Notes under the pieces: generated by a model
What the model saw: the letters and a program-made list of their open reading frames with translations, nothing else
Told to the model about the DNA's origin: nothing
Databases searched by the model: none
In this document: piece after piece, positions 34,260 to 43,754 of the stretch
How the letters are laid out: the number at the start of each line of letters is the position of its first letter
Position numbering within the stretch: position 1 is the stretch's first letter
Source: Tabrizicola flagellatus
Lineage (GTDB): Bacteria; Pseudomonadota; Alphaproteobacteria; Rhodobacterales; Rhodobacteraceae
DNA length: 64,000 nucleotides
Direction of reading: 5' to 3'
Assembly: GCF_008271465.1 (NCBI RefSeq)
Contig: NZ_VMDU01000003.1
Span: 248,001 to 312,000 of the forward strand
Translations under genes and position numbers: made by a program

Positions 34260-34904
34260 ATGACGCGGACGGTCCTGCTTTTCGGCGACAGCAACACGCA
34301 TGGCACGATGCCGATGCCGGACCTGGGCGCGGGCGGGCGCTTTTCCCGCGAAGAGCGCTGGGCGGGACGGCTGGCCAGGCTGCTTCCCGACTGGGAGGTT
34401 ATCGCCGAGGGCCATCCGGGCCGCACGACCGTGCATGACGACCCGGTGGAAGGCGCGCACCGCAACGGGCTGACGGTGCTGCCCGCGCTTCTGGAAAGCC
34501 ACAGGCCGATCGACGTCGTGCTGGTCATGCTGGGCACAAATGACCTGAAGGAGCGGTTCTCGGTCAATGCCAGCGACATCGCGCTCTCGCTGGAGAGGCT
34601 GGTGCGGCTGATCCGGGCCTCGGACTGCGGGCCCGGAGGCAAGGCCCCGGGCGTGCTGCTGGTCGCGCCGCCGCCGATCGTCGAGGTCGGGTGCCTTGCG
34701 GGGATGTTCGCCGGCGGGGCGGCGAAGTCGCAGGCGCTGGCGTCCGAGGTGGCGGCAGCGGCACGGCGCGCCGGCGTGCCGTTCCTGGATGCGGGGCAGG
34801 TGGTCAGGGTCTCGCCCATCGACGGGATCCACTACGACGCCGAGGCGAACCCGGCGCTGGCCGAGGCCTTCGCTGCGGCGATCCGGGCGCATTTCCCCGC
34901 CTGA
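34260..34904 (+). CDS. SGNH/GDSL-family hydrolase
   Basis: 214-residue esterase-like protein with no signal peptide. Catalytic serine in FGDSNTHG (residue 11), GTND (about 99-102) and D-G-I-H-Y at the end as the Asp-His pair. It resembles the arylesterase/7-ACA acetylesterase branch of SGNH hydrolases. A clear AAGGAGGCGCAG ribosome site precedes the ATG at 34260. Followed closely by a Rieske oxygenase gene, which may use or release the same compound; the substrate is not known. Confidence 0.9.
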   Translation: MTRTVLLFGDSNTHGTMPMPDLGAGGRFSREERWAGRLARLLPDWEVIAEGHPGRTTVHDDPVEGAHRNGLTVLPALLESHRPIDVVLVMLGTNDLKERFSVNASDIALSLERLVRLIRASDCGPGGKAPGVLLVAPPPIVEVGCLAGMFAGGAAKSQALASEVAAAARRAGVPFLDAGQVVRVSPIDGIHYDAEANPALAEAFAAAIRAHFPA

Positions 34905-34969
34905 GGGGCGCATTTCCGCTGGAAGTCGCGGCCCCGGGGCGGCAGAGAGGGGGGCAGGAGGCCAGACCG

Positions 34970-36100
34970 ATGACCCAGCACGATCCCTCGCTTGCCATTG
35001 CCGAATTGCGCGCCAATGTCGCGGTCCCGTTCGAGCGCGCGCGGGCGATGCCGAAATCCGTTTATACTTCGGAGGCCTTCGCCAAGGCCGAAGAGACGCA
35101 TATCTTCGCGAAGGAATGGCTCTGTGCGGGGCGGGCGGATGCGTTGCCGAACCCCGGCGACTACCTGACCATGGTGATCGCGGGCGAGCCGGTCATCATC
35201 CTGCGCGACCGCGAGGGGGTCTTGCGGGGGATGTCCAACGTCTGCCGCCACCGGATGAGCACTCTGCTGGAGGGCCGGGGGAACGTGCGGTCGATCGTCT
35301 GCCCCTATCATGCCTGGACCTACAACCTGGACGGATCCTTGCGCGGGGCGCCGGCGATGGCGCGGAACGAGGGGTTCTGCAAGGAGGACGTGAGGCTGCC
35401 CGCCATAAGGGTCGAGGACTGGCAGGGCTGGATCATGGTGACGCTGAACCCCGATGCGCCGCCGGTGGCCGAGCAGCTGAGCGGCGTGGACCGGCTGGTG
35501 GGCCATCTGCGGATGCAGGATTACCGCGAGGCCTTCCGCGAGGAATTCCGCTGGAACACCAACTGGAAGGTGCTGGCCGAGAATTTCATGGAAAGCTATC
35601 ACCTGCCGGTCTGCCATGCCGGCACCATCGGCGGGTCCTGCGACCTTAACCTGATGGAATGCCCGCCGGGGGAAGAGGCGTTCAACTACCACTGGATCGT
35701 GAAGAACGACGCGGTGCCGCTGGCGCTGGCGCATCCGTCGAACACGGTCTTGCAGGGCGATGACCGGCGGATCACCTGGCTTCTGGCGATCTATCCGGCG
35801 CTGCTGATCACGCTGACGCCGGGGTATTTCTGGTATCTGTCCCTGACCCCGGATGGTCCGGGCGCGGTCCGGGTGCTGTTCGGCGGCGGGATGAGCGCGG
35901 AGTGGGTGGCCGACCCCGAAGCCCCGGCGCATCTGGCGGCGGTGAAGGCGCTGCTCGATGACGTCAATGTCGAGGACAAGGGCTGCGTCGAGCGGGTCTG
36001 GAAGGGGCTGTGCGCGGGCCTGTCGGAACCCGGCGCGCTGAGCCATCTGGAGCGGCCGAACTACGATTTCGCCCGTTACATCGCCAGCCGGATGCCCTGA
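34970..36100 (+). CDS. Rieske non-heme iron oxygenase, alpha subunit
   Basis: 376-residue oxygenase. Rieske cluster ligands are C92-x-H94 and C111-x2-H114 (VCRHRMSTLL; VCPYHAWTYN). The mononuclear iron ligands are H211 and H216 in ENFMESYHLPVCHAG, with E208 beside them. It resembles the betaine/stachydrine/carnitine demethylase branch (GbcA, Stc2, CntA) more than aromatic dioxygenases. No reductase gene is adjacent, so electrons must come from elsewhere. It follows the SGNH hydrolase by 65 bases and precedes the CbiX-like gene. Confidence 0.92.
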   Translation: MTQHDPSLAIAELRANVAVPFERARAMPKSVYTSEAFAKAEETHIFAKEWLCAGRADALPNPGDYLTMVIAGEPVIILRDREGVLRGMSNVCRHRMSTLLEGRGNVRSIVCPYHAWTYNLDGSLRGAPAMARNEGFCKEDVRLPAIRVEDWQGWIMVTLNPDAPPVAEQLSGVDRLVGHLRMQDYREAFREEFRWNTNWKVLAENFMESYHLPVCHAGTIGGSCDLNLMECPPGEEAFNYHWIVKNDAVPLALAHPSNTVLQGDDRRITWLLAIYPALLITLTPGYFWYLSLTPDGPGAVRVLFGGGMSAEWVADPEAPAHLAAVKALLDDVNVEDKGCVERVWKGLCAGLSEPGALSHLERPNYDFARYIASRMP

Positions 36101-36147
36101 CCGCCCGAGGGGTTGACCTTCGCCTGCCAGGCGTCACCTTTCCGCGC

Positions 36148-36855
36148 ATGACCCGGCATGCTGTCATAGTGGCCCATGGCCAGCCGTCCGACCCTCGTCC
36201 CGCGGGGGCGGCGCTGGAGGCGCTGGCGGCGCGTGTCGAGGCGCTTAGCCCCGGGTGGAGTGTCGGCGCGGCGACGCTGGCCGAGGAGGGGGCGATCGCG
36301 CGGGCGGTGGCCGGCCGGCCGGGTGGAGTGGTCTTCCCGATGTTCATGGCCGGGGGCTGGTTCACGCGGGTGCAGATCCCGCAGCGGCTGTCCGCAGCGG
36401 GGGCAGGAGACTGGACGGTGCTGGAGCCCTTCGGCTGCGATCCCCTGGTGCATGATCTCTGCGTGACCCTGGTGCGCGAGGCAGGGGCGGATCAGGTGAT
36501 CCTTGCGGCGCATGGGTCGTTCAAGTCCTCGGCGCCGTCGGACATTGCGCTTCATGTCGCCGGGCGGATCGCGGCGGAAACCGGGGCCGATGTCGCGGCT
36601 GGGTTCATCGACCAGGAGCCGCAGCTCGCCTCGCTCATCGGGCGCGGGGGCGTGTGCCTGCCGTTCTTTGCCGCCGAGGGCGGGCATGTGAGCGAGGATA
36701 TCCCGGCGGCGCTGGCCGAGGCGCGGTTCACGGGCCGCATCCTGCCGCCGGTGGGCCTTGATGCGCGGGTGCCGGGGATCATCGCGGCGGCGATCGTGCG
36801 GGGCGAGCCGGTCTGCAAGGGCGCCTGCCGGTGGGCCAGGGACCGGATCCTTTGA
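36148..36855 (+). CDS. CbiX/sirohydrochlorin-chelatase-like protein
   Basis: 235-residue protein with the chelatase-like start MTRHAVIVAHGQPSDPRPAG and the second block VILAAHGSFKSSAPSDIA, each with a His that would bind metal. The family inserts metal (Co or Fe) into sirohydrochlorin. It is long enough for two small CbiX domains. No tetrapyrrole genes lie nearby, so its specific metal or substrate is uncertain. Its stop codon is inside a hairpin (36843-36864). Confidence 0.82.
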   Translation: MTRHAVIVAHGQPSDPRPAGAALEALAARVEALSPGWSVGAATLAEEGAIARAVAGRPGGVVFPMFMAGGWFTRVQIPQRLSAAGAGDWTVLEPFGCDPLVHDLCVTLVREAGADQVILAAHGSFKSSAPSDIALHVAGRIAAETGADVAAGFIDQEPQLASLIGRGGVCLPFFAAEGGHVSEDIPAALAEARFTGRILPPVGLDARVPGIIAAAIVRGEPVCKGACRWARDRIL

Positions 36856-36887
36856 AGGATCCGGACCGATTTCTTTGAAGAAATCGG
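36843..36887 (+). terminator. Tandem hairpins at a convergent gene end
   Basis: CCGGATCC-TTTGAA-GGATCCGG (36843-36864) followed by CCGATTTCTT-TG-AAGAAATCGG (36866-36887). The first spans the CbiX-like stop codon, the second ends 11 bases before the stop codon of the convergent ligase gene. Likely a two-way terminator. Confidence 0.65.
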
Positions 36888-36897
36888 CTCCCGGCCG

Positions 36898-38286
36898 TCA
36901 GACCGTGTGCAGGTAGAGGTCGAAGTCCACCTCGCTGACAGTCCGCATCACGCGGGCATATTCGGCGGCCATGATCGCGGTGAAGGTGCGGTGCATGTCC
37001 TCGCCCAGGGCGTCCTTCAGGAAGGCCGACCGTTTCGCGGCGTCGATGGCCGCCTTCCAGTCGGTCGGGATGCCGGAGGCATCCTCGTCGGCATAGCCGT
37101 TGCCGGTGGTTTCCGGGCCGGGGTCGATCCGTTCATTCAATCCCTTGCGGATACCGGCCAGGACCGTTGCGGCCACGAGATAGGGGTTCGCGTCCACGCC
37201 GGCGGGGCGGTGTTCGATCCTCCGGGCCTTGATGTCGCCGGCCGGGATCCGCAGCGCAACCGAGCGGTTGTTGACGCCCCAGGTGGGGCTGACCGGCGCG
37301 TAGGACTGGCTGGCGAACCGCCGCCAGGAGTTCGCGTGCGGGGCAAAGACCAGCATGCTTTCGCCCATCGTCGCCTTCAGCCCGCCAAGCGCATGCAGGA
37401 TGGTCGGGTTCCACTTGCCCTCTTCCTTCTCGACGAACACGTTGCGGCCCGTGTCGTCCAGCAGCGAGACGTGGAAGTGCATGCCGGAGCCGGCGTAGTT
37501 CTCGTTCGGCTTTGCCATGAAGCAGGCGACGACGCCGTGCGCCCGGGCCTGCGCCCGGACGATGCGCTTCAGCCGCATCAGGTCGTCGGCGGCCTGCATC
37601 ACATCGGTGCGGTAGTGCAGCGTCAGTTCATACTGGCCGGGGGCGTATTCGGAAATGAGCGTCTCGGCCTTGATCCCTGCCTTCTCTGCGCCTGCGTAGA
37701 TGTCGGAGAAGAGGGGCAGCATCCCGTGCAGGTGATCGACCGAATAGACCTCGGTCTTGGTCGACTTGCGGCGGTCGAGCACGTCGCGGGCGGGTTGCAT
37801 CTTGCCGTCCGGGCCGCGCTCGGGGTCGAGGAGGAAGAATTCCAGCTCGAAGGCGCCCGCGGGATGGAGGCCGTCCTGCGCAAGGAGATCCACCTGGCGT
37901 TGCAGGGCGTGGCGGGGGTCCGAGGTCATCGGCGCGCCGTCGAGCGTGTACATCGACATGAACACCTCGCCGCGCGGGGGCTGGGTGTTGTGCAGGGCCT
38001 TCAGCGTGCCGGGGATCGGCCAGGCGCGCAGGTCGCCGTCGCCCTGATCCCAGATCAGCCCGGTCTCGTGCACGTCCTCGCCGCAGATGTCGAGGCCGAG
38101 GATCGAGATGGGGAGATGGCGGCCGTTGTTGTAAAAAGACAAAAGCTCATGCCGGCGGATGATCTTTCCCCGGCCGATTCCGTTGGTGTCGTGCAGGATA
38201 ATGTCAAAGGCCTCGATTTCCGGATGAGCGGAAAGGAAGGCTTCGGCCTCGGCCGCGGTGGACCCGGAGGGGCTGGTGGAGGTCAT
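36898..38286 (-). CDS. Glutamine synthetase-family ligase (PuuA-like)
   Basis: 462-residue member of the glutamine synthetase superfamily. The beta-grasp start (about 20-110) and catalytic part with GAFELEFFLL (about 143-152), PGQYELTLHY, NYAGSGMHFHVSLL and NRSVALRIPAGD are visible. Proteins of this branch (PuuA, IpuC, GlnT) join glutamate to polyamines or other amines. The adjacent class III aminotransferase (2 bases away) supports amine catabolism. It could not be told from sequence alone whether ammonia or an amine is used. Confidence 0.9.
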   Translation of the reverse strand: MTSTSPSGSTAAEAEAFLSAHPEIEAFDIILHDTNGIGRGKIIRRHELLSFYNNGRHLPISILGLDICGEDVHETGLIWDQGDGDLRAWPIPGTLKALHNTQPPRGEVFMSMYTLDGAPMTSDPRHALQRQVDLLAQDGLHPAGAFELEFFLLDPERGPDGKMQPARDVLDRRKSTKTEVYSVDHLHGMLPLFSDIYAGAEKAGIKAETLISEYAPGQYELTLHYRTDVMQAADDLMRLKRIVRAQARAHGVVACFMAKPNENYAGSGMHFHVSLLDDTGRNVFVEKEEGKWNPTILHALGGLKATMGESMLVFAPHANSWRRFASQSYAPVSPTWGVNNRSVALRIPAGDIKARRIEHRPAGVDANPYLVAATVLAGIRKGLNERIDPGPETTGNGYADEDASGIPTDWKAAIDAAKRSAFLKDALGEDMHRTFTAIMAAEYARVMRTVSEVDFDLYLHTV

Positions 38287-38288
38287 TT

Positions 38289-39662
38289 TCAGGCTGCTTT
38301 GAAAAGATCGGTCAGGATGGTGTCGAAGTTTGCGATCAGCCTGTCAACCTGGCGTTTCCGGGTCGCGGGGCTGATGAGCATCATGTTGTGGAAGGGGGCG
38401 ATCAGCGTACCGCGGTTGATGAGGGCGGTGTGGATCGCGGCCTCGACCCGGGGCTGGTGGGCATATCCGGCCTCGGTCCCGTTGCGGAGAGGGCCGGGGG
38501 CGCAGATGAATTCCACCCGCGCGCCGACGCGGACGACGTGCCAGGGGGCCTTGTGCCGCTCGATCGCCTTGCGCAGACCGGCGGAGAGGCGTTCGGCCAG
38601 TTTCTCCATATGGGCATAGTTTTCGGGGGTCATCACCTCGGACAGGGTGGCGACGAGGCAGGCGAACTGCATCGGGTTCGCGGAGAGCGTCGTGCCCATG
38701 CCGGTGCGGCCGGGCTCGCGTTTCGCATCCGCCTCCTCGTACCGCTTCGCGGTCTCGTCGGTCAGGCCCCAGACGGCGGTCGGCATCCCGCCCGCCACGC
38801 ATTTGCCGACGACGAAGATGTCGGGGCGCAGCGAATGGACGCGGGTATAGCCGCCGAGACCGGACGAGATGGTATGCGTCTCGTCCATGATGAGGAGCGC
38901 GCCGTATTTGCGGGAAAGCTGGCGGAGGCCGTCGTGGAAGCCGGCTTGCGGCAGGACCATGCAGGAGTTGGTCATCACCGGCTCGGTCAGGATCGCGGCG
39001 ACATCGCCCTTGGCAAGCGCGGCCTCGACCCCGGCGAGGTCGTTGAACTCGCAGGCGACGGCGGTCTGCGACAGGTCGTTGACCTGGCCGAGGAGCCCCG
39101 GCGCGTTCACCGTGCGGCCGTTCTCGAGGACGACGAAGGTGTCGTCCACCGTGCCGTGGTAGCAGCCGTTGAACACCAGCACCTTCGGCCGCCCGGTGAT
39201 CGCCCTGGCGACGCGCAGGGCAAAGCGGTTGGCATCGGTCGCGGTGGTGGCGATCTGCCAGCGGAAGGGGCCGAAGCGTTCGGTGAGGAGGCGCCCGGCC
39301 TCGAGCGCGGTTTCGGTCGGCAGCATATAGGTCAGGCCGCGGCGGGCCTGGTGGCGGATGGCGCGGGCCACCGGCGGCGGGGAATGGCCGAACATGGACC
39401 CGGTGTCGCCGAGACAGAAGTCGTCGAGCGCGACGCCGTCGATGTCCTCGATCCGCGCGCCATGGGCCTTTGCGACCAGCGGCAGGTGCGGCATCGGCCA
39501 GTCGGACATCCAGTGCATCGGCACGCCGCCGAGAAAGACCCCGGCGCCCTTCTCCAGCGCCTTCGCGGCCTTCGGGCGGGCCTTGGCGTAGGTTTCGGCC
39601 TCGCGCGCGGCGAAGGCGGCCAGGCGGTCAGAGGAAATTCCGGCGATGGTTTCGGCAGACAT
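38289..39662 (-). CDS. Class III PLP-dependent aminotransferase
   Basis: 457-residue fold-type I aminotransferase, related to glutamate-1-semialdehyde aminomutase and omega-amino acid transaminases. The PLP lysine is in FVVGKCVAGG, and ILTEPVMTN and LLIMDETHT form the cofactor pocket (Asp-Glu). FNGCYHGTVDDTFV is the ring-facing motif. It is followed after 2 bases by the PuuA-like ligase, so the two work in one pathway, probably breakdown of an amine. Start at 39662 (MSAETIAGISSD) is chosen on family grounds. Confidence 0.88.
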   Translation of the reverse strand: MSAETIAGISSDRLAAFAAREAETYAKARPKAAKALEKGAGVFLGGVPMHWMSDWPMPHLPLVAKAHGARIEDIDGVALDDFCLGDTGSMFGHSPPPVARAIRHQARRGLTYMLPTETALEAGRLLTERFGPFRWQIATTATDANRFALRVARAITGRPKVLVFNGCYHGTVDDTFVVLENGRTVNAPGLLGQVNDLSQTAVACEFNDLAGVEAALAKGDVAAILTEPVMTNSCMVLPQAGFHDGLRQLSRKYGALLIMDETHTISSGLGGYTRVHSLRPDIFVVGKCVAGGMPTAVWGLTDETAKRYEEADAKREPGRTGMGTTLSANPMQFACLVATLSEVMTPENYAHMEKLAERLSAGLRKAIERHKAPWHVVRVGARVEFICAPGPLRNGTEAGYAHQPRVEAAIHTALINRGTLIAPFHNMMLISPATRKRQVDRLIANFDTILTDLFKAA

Positions 39663-39726
39663 GACAGGCGGGCCCCGGGACAGATTGCGCTGTTTATGCC
39701 GGAATTTGATCAAATAGCAAGCAGCT

Positions 39727-39795
39727 GCTCCTCGTGCGCCTTCGGCTTCTCGTCGTGGCATGGGCAGGCGAGGAGTGGCGAAGCCATCGACGAGC
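39727..39795 (+). repeat. 67-base dispersed hairpin repeat, copy C
   Basis: GCTCCTCGTGCGCCTTCGGC .. GAGGAGTGGCGAAGCCATCG, between the LldD-like gene end and the aminotransferase gene start. Same layout as copies A, B and D, with a differing stem. Confidence 0.65.
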
Positions 39796-39802
39796 GGCGC
39801 GA

Positions 39803-40966
39803 TCAGGCCCAGCGGCCCTCGAAATCCTCGGGCACGAGGAGGTTGTGGCGGCCCATCGCCTTGACGTCCTTCTCGCCGCACAGCGCCATGGTGATGTCCA
39901 TCTCCTTCTGGATCACTTCCAGCGCCTTGGTCACCCCTGCCTCGCCCATGGCGCCGAGGCCGTGGATGTAGGCCCGGCCGATCATCGTGCCCTTCGCCCC
40001 CAGTGCCAGCGCCTTCAGCACGTCCTGGCCCGAGCGGATGCCGCTGTCGAGCCAGACCTCGGTCCGGTCGCCGATGGCGCGGACGATGGAGGGCAGCATG
40101 CGGATCGAGGAGAGCGCGCCGTCCAGTTGCCGCCCGCCGTGGTTCGAGACGATCACGGCGTCGGCGCCGAGATCGGCGGCCAGCCGCGCGTCGTCGGGGT
40201 CGAGCACGCCCTTGAGGATGAACTTGCCCTTCCACTGGTCGCGGATGCGGGCGACCTTCTGCCAGTCGAGCTGCGGATCGAACTGTTCGTTGGCCCAGGC
40301 GGTCAGATCGGCCAGCTTGGTGACACCCTTCACATGGCCGACGATGTTGCGGAACTGGCGGCGCGGGGTTTTCAGCATCCCCAGCGACCAGCGCGGTTTC
40401 ATCGCCATGTTGACGAGGTTCGGGATCGTGGGTCTGGGCGGGCTGGTCAGGCCGTTCTTCAGGTCCTTGTGGCGCTGGCCGAGGATCTGCAGGTCCAGCG
40501 TCAGCACCAGCGCCGAGCATTTCGCCGCCCGCGCGCGTTCGATGATCGCATCGACGAAATCCTCGTCCTTCATGACGTAAAGCTGGAACCAGAAGGGCTC
40601 CGGGCTATGGGCCGCCACGTCCTCGATCGAACAGATCGACATGGTGGACAGCGTGAAGGGCACGCCGAACTTCGCCGCGGCGCGGGCGGCGTGGATTTCC
40701 CCGTCGGGGTGCTGCATGCCGGTCGAGCCGACCGGTGCAAGGGCAACCGGCATCGTGACCTTCTGCCCGGCCATGGTGCTTTCCAGCACGCGGTTGGTCA
40801 GGTCGCGCGCGACGCGCTGGCGAAAGCGCAGGCGCGCGAAGTCCGAGGTGTTCTCGCGGAAGGTCTGTTCGGTGTAGCTGCCGCTTTCGCAGTAATCCCA
40901 GAACATCTTCGGCGTGCGCTTGCGGTGCAGCCGCTTGAGATCCTCGATGCAGGTGATGACGGGCAT
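39803..40966 (-). CDS. lldD: FMN-dependent alpha-hydroxy acid dehydrogenase (LldD-like)
   Basis: 387-residue flavoenzyme of the L-lactate dehydrogenase/glycolate oxidase family, which turns 2-hydroxy acids to 2-oxo acids. VSNHGGRQLDG carries the catalytic histidine-arginine block, and FILKGVLDPDDARLAADLGA and WLDSGIRSGQDVLKALALGA bind FMN. A GGGAGGCGCCC ribosome-site stretch precedes the ATG at 40966 (MPVITCIEDLK). Substrate is lactate-like but unproved. A dispersed repeat follows. Confidence 0.92.
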   Translation of the reverse strand: MPVITCIEDLKRLHRKRTPKMFWDYCESGSYTEQTFRENTSDFARLRFRQRVARDLTNRVLESTMAGQKVTMPVALAPVGSTGMQHPDGEIHAARAAAKFGVPFTLSTMSICSIEDVAAHSPEPFWFQLYVMKDEDFVDAIIERARAAKCSALVLTLDLQILGQRHKDLKNGLTSPPRPTIPNLVNMAMKPRWSLGMLKTPRRQFRNIVGHVKGVTKLADLTAWANEQFDPQLDWQKVARIRDQWKGKFILKGVLDPDDARLAADLGADAVIVSNHGGRQLDGALSSIRMLPSIVRAIGDRTEVWLDSGIRSGQDVLKALALGAKGTMIGRAYIHGLGAMGEAGVTKALEVIQKEMDITMALCGEKDVKAMGRHNLLVPEDFEGRWA

Positions 40967-41029
40967 GGGCGCCTCCCGGGATTGGTCAGATCGTGTTACC
41001 AATCTCCGGGGGGTGCGGCAAGTCCCGGC

Positions 41030-41821
41030 TCAGGCGGAATGGGCGCCGTCGGACAGGGCCTTGACCTTGGCCAGCACCTCGGCCACCGGGACGCCCGCGC
41101 CGATGTCCTTGACGATGGCCGAGCCGACCACGCAGCCGTCGGCCACGCCGGCAATGGCGCGGGCGGCCTCGGGCGAGGTGATGCCGAAGCCGACGATCAC
41201 CGGCAGGTCGGTGGAGCGCTTGATCCGCGCCACCTCGGGTCCCACCTCGCCGGCCTGGGCGGCGGCGGCGCCGGTGATCCCGGTGATCGAGACGTAATAG
41301 ACGAATCCGCTGGTGTTCTGCAGCACCTTGGGCAGGCGCTTGTCGTCGGTGGTGGGGGTCGCCAGCCGGATGAAGTTGAGGCCCGCCTTCTGGGCGGGGA
41401 TGCAGAGCTCGTCATCCTCTTCGGGCGGAAGATCGACGACGATGAGGCCGTCGATTCCGGCCTCGGTCGCGTCCTTCAGGAAGCGGTCCACGCCGCGGGA
41501 GTAGATCGGGTTGTAGTAGCCCATGAGGACGATGGGCGTGGTCTGGTCCTTGGCGCGGAAGGCGCGGACCATGGCGAGGACCTTGTCCATCGTCATGCCG
41601 CCTTCCAGCGCGCGCTGGCCAGCGGCCTGAATGGTGGGGCCGTCGGCCATGGGATCGGTGAAGGGCATGCCGAGTTCGATGATGTCCACCCCTGCGGCGG
41701 GCAGACCCTGCATCACGGCAAGGCTGGTCGCCTCGTCCGGGTCGCCGCCCATGATGTAGGCGACGAAGGCCTTCTTCCCCTGCGACCGCAGCCGCGCGAA
41801 GGTATCGTCGATCCGTGTCAT
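41030..41821 (-). CDS. trpA: Tryptophan synthase alpha chain
   Basis: 263-residue TIM-barrel subunit that splits indole-3-glycerol phosphate into indole and glyceraldehyde-3-phosphate and passes indole to Trp[21 protein letters not shown] (about 49-68, catalytic Glu49 and Asp60), VDLPPEEDD and [10 protein letters not shown] are standard. It starts [20 protein letters not shown]. No trpB gene adjoins; the divergent neighbour ychF is about 120 bases away. Confidence 0.96.
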   Translation of the reverse strand: MTRIDDTFARLRSQGKKAFVAYIMGGDPDEATSLAVMQGLPAAGVDIIELGMPFTDPMADGPTIQAAGQRALEGGMTMDKVLAMVRAFRAKDQTTPIVLMGYYNPIYSRGVDRFLKDATEAGIDGLIVVDLPPEEDDELCIPAQKAGLNFIRLATPTTDDKRLPKVLQNTSGFVYYVSITGITGAAAAQAGEVGPEVARIKRSTDLPVIVGFGITSPEAARAIAGVADGCVVGSAIVKDIGAGVPVAEVLAKVKALSDGAHSA

Positions 41822-41939
41822 GCTGGTCCCCCCTGTGATCCGTTCCATCTGCCATGGGCCGCGCGGGGAAATCAATGGGGCCGCTTGATCCTTGGGACCC
41901 GCGCCCGTAGAAGCGGCGCGGTCGCCAATGGAGGGTCGC

Positions 41940-43037
41940 ATGGGTTTCAGGATGGGCATCGTCGGGCTGCCGAACGTGGGCAAGTCCACGCTCTTCAACG
42001 CGCTGACCCGGACGGCGGCGGCGCAGGCGGCGAATTTCCCGTTCTGCACCATCGAGCCGAACGTGGGCGAGGTCTCGGTCCCCGACGCGCGGCTGGAAAA
42101 GCTGGCGGCCATCGCCGGGTCGAAGCAGATCATCCCGGCGCGGATGACCTTCGTCGATATCGCGGGCCTGGTGCGGGGCGCATCGAAGGGCGAGGGGCTG
42201 GGCAACCAGTTCCTGGCCAACATCCGGGAATGTGACGCCATCGCCCATGTCCTGCGCTGTTTCGAGGACGGGGACATCACCCATGTCGAGGGCCGGGTGG
42301 ACCCGGTGGCGGATGCCGAGACCATCGAGACGGAACTGATGCTGGCCGACCTGGAGTCGATCGAGCGGCGCCGGGCGAACCTGGCGCGCAAGCTGAAGGG
42401 CGGCGACAAGGAGGCCGCGGATCAGGACCGGCTGCTGGCCCTGGCCCAGAAGGCGCTGGAGGAGGGCAAGCCCGCCCGCAGCGTGACGGTGGCCGAGGAC
42501 GACCGCAAGGCGTGGCGGATGCTGCAACTTTTGACGGCAAAGCCGGTGCTTTACGTCTGCAACGTCGAGGAGGCCTCGGCGGCCTCGGGCAACGCGCAGT
42601 CGGCGCGGGTGGCGGAGATGGCGGCGCAGCAGGGTGCGGCGTCGGTGGTGATCTCGGCCCGGATCGAGGAGGAGCTGGCGCAGCTGCCCGAGGACGAGGC
42701 GGCGCTGTTCCTGGAAGAGATGGGGCTGGCCGAGGCGGGGCTGGACCGGCTGATCAGGGCGGGCTACGCGCTGCTGGGTTTGCAGACCTATTTCACCGTT
42801 GGGCCGAAAGAGGCGCGGGCCTGGACGATCCCGAAGGGGACGCTTGCGCCACAGGCGGCGGGGGTCATTCACGGGGACTTCGAGAAGGGCTTCATCCGGG
42901 CCGAGACCATCGCCTATGACGACTACATCGCCGGGAACGGCGAGGCGGGGGCCAAGGAAGCGGGCAAGTTCCGGGTCGAGGGCAAGACCTATGAAGTGAA
43001 GGACGGAGATGTCCTGCACTTCCTGTTCAATGCCTGA
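41940..43037 (+). CDS. ychF: Redox-regulated ATPase YchF
   Basis: 365-residue P-loop NTPase of the Obg class, binding ATP more than GTP and associated with ribosomes and oxidative stress control. [17 protein letters not shown] (about 9-25), [20 protein letters not shown] and the C-terminal TGS domain ending in [11 protein letters not shown]. The start [15 protein letters not shown] at 41940 is the family start; an in-frame ATG four residues upstream is possible. A perfect palindrome follows at 43091-43119. Confidence 0.95.
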   Translation: MGFRMGIVGLPNVGKSTLFNALTRTAAAQAANFPFCTIEPNVGEVSVPDARLEKLAAIAGSKQIIPARMTFVDIAGLVRGASKGEGLGNQFLANIRECDAIAHVLRCFEDGDITHVEGRVDPVADAETIETELMLADLESIERRRANLARKLKGGDKEAADQDRLLALAQKALEEGKPARSVTVAEDDRKAWRMLQLLTAKPVLYVCNVEEASAASGNAQSARVAEMAAQQGAASVVISARIEEELAQLPEDEAALFLEEMGLAEAGLDRLIRAGYALLGLQTYFTVGPKEARAWTIPKGTLAPQAAGVIHGDFEKGFIRAETIAYDDYIAGNGEAGAKEAGKFRVEGKTYEVKDGDVLHFLFNA

Positions 43038-43090
43038 GCCAGGGACGCCGGGTTCATCCGGGGCGCAGGCGCCCTTTCGCACCGGGTGAG

Positions 43091-43119
43091 CCCAAGAATT
43101 TTCGGCGAAAATTCTTGGG
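43091..43119. terminator. Perfect 29-base palindrome between convergent genes
   Basis: CCCAAGAATTTTCG-G-CGAAAATTCTTGGG with 14-base arms, between the end of ychF and the end of the AA_synth gene. Likely two-way terminator. Confidence 0.6.
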
Positions 43120-43135
43120 GCTTCGGCGTGGCGCG

Positions 43136-43741
43136 CTAGACGCCGGCGGGGTTGTCCACCTCGCCGCCCATTTCCTTCAGGTCCTGGTAGCGGTCGCCGA
43201 TCCGGTGGTGCGGGCGGCCTCCGAGGCTTGCGCCGAGGGCGATGACGAGTTCGTCAGGACCCGGCGCATCGGGGACGGAGAACTGGATGGTCAGGTAATG
43301 CGAGCGGCGGCCCGCGTCGTGCTTGTCCATCAGCGGGATCTGGATCTGCGTATTGGCCGGCCCCCGCGTGTTGGTGAAGCCGAGGTAGGTCTTGGCCCCC
43401 ACCGCCTCGCGGTAGAAATTGCCGAAGCGGAGGGTGTGGATCAGGGCCGAGCAGTGTTCCAGCTCGCAGGACGTACCGCAGAGCGCGGCCTTGCCGTAGG
43501 CCTCGATCCTGTCGCCCCCGCCCGCGAGGCGGACCAGGCGGTCGGTCAGGAGTTGGCCGAGGGCGGGGCCCATGCGCCTGATCTCGGGCGAGAGGTCTTC
43601 CACGAAGCCGCGCCCATGCCACGGGTTCGTCACCACGGCGGCGACGGCGATCATCCGCAGGGGGGGCGTGCAGGCGCGGCCGCCGTCGGTGATGGTGTCC
43701 TCGTCATAGGTGACAAGCTTGCGGAGTTCGGGAAGCGACAT
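43136..43741 (-). CDS. Amino acid synthesis family protein (AA_synth/DUF1185)
   Basis: 201-residue protein starting MSLPELRKLVTYDEDTITDG, the typical opening of the AA_synth family, with AYGKAALCGTSCELEHCSAL in the middle (three cysteines close together) and GGRPHHRIGDRYQDLKEMGG near the end. Despite the family name its function is unproven. It lies last in a run of RidA-like, alpha/beta hydrolase and flavin reductase genes, 13 bases after the reductase, so it probably serves that pathway. Confidence 0.82.
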   Translation of the reverse strand: MSLPELRKLVTYDEDTITDGGRACTPPLRMIAVAAVVTNPWHGRGFVEDLSPEIRRMGPALGQLLTDRLVRLAGGGDRIEAYGKAALCGTSCELEHCSALIHTLRFGNFYREAVGAKTYLGFTNTRGPANTQIQIPLMDKHDAGRRSHYLTIQFSVPDAPGPDELVIALGASLGGRPHHRIGDRYQDLKEMGGEVDNPAGV

Positions 43742-43754
43742 CGGGGGTCCTTTC

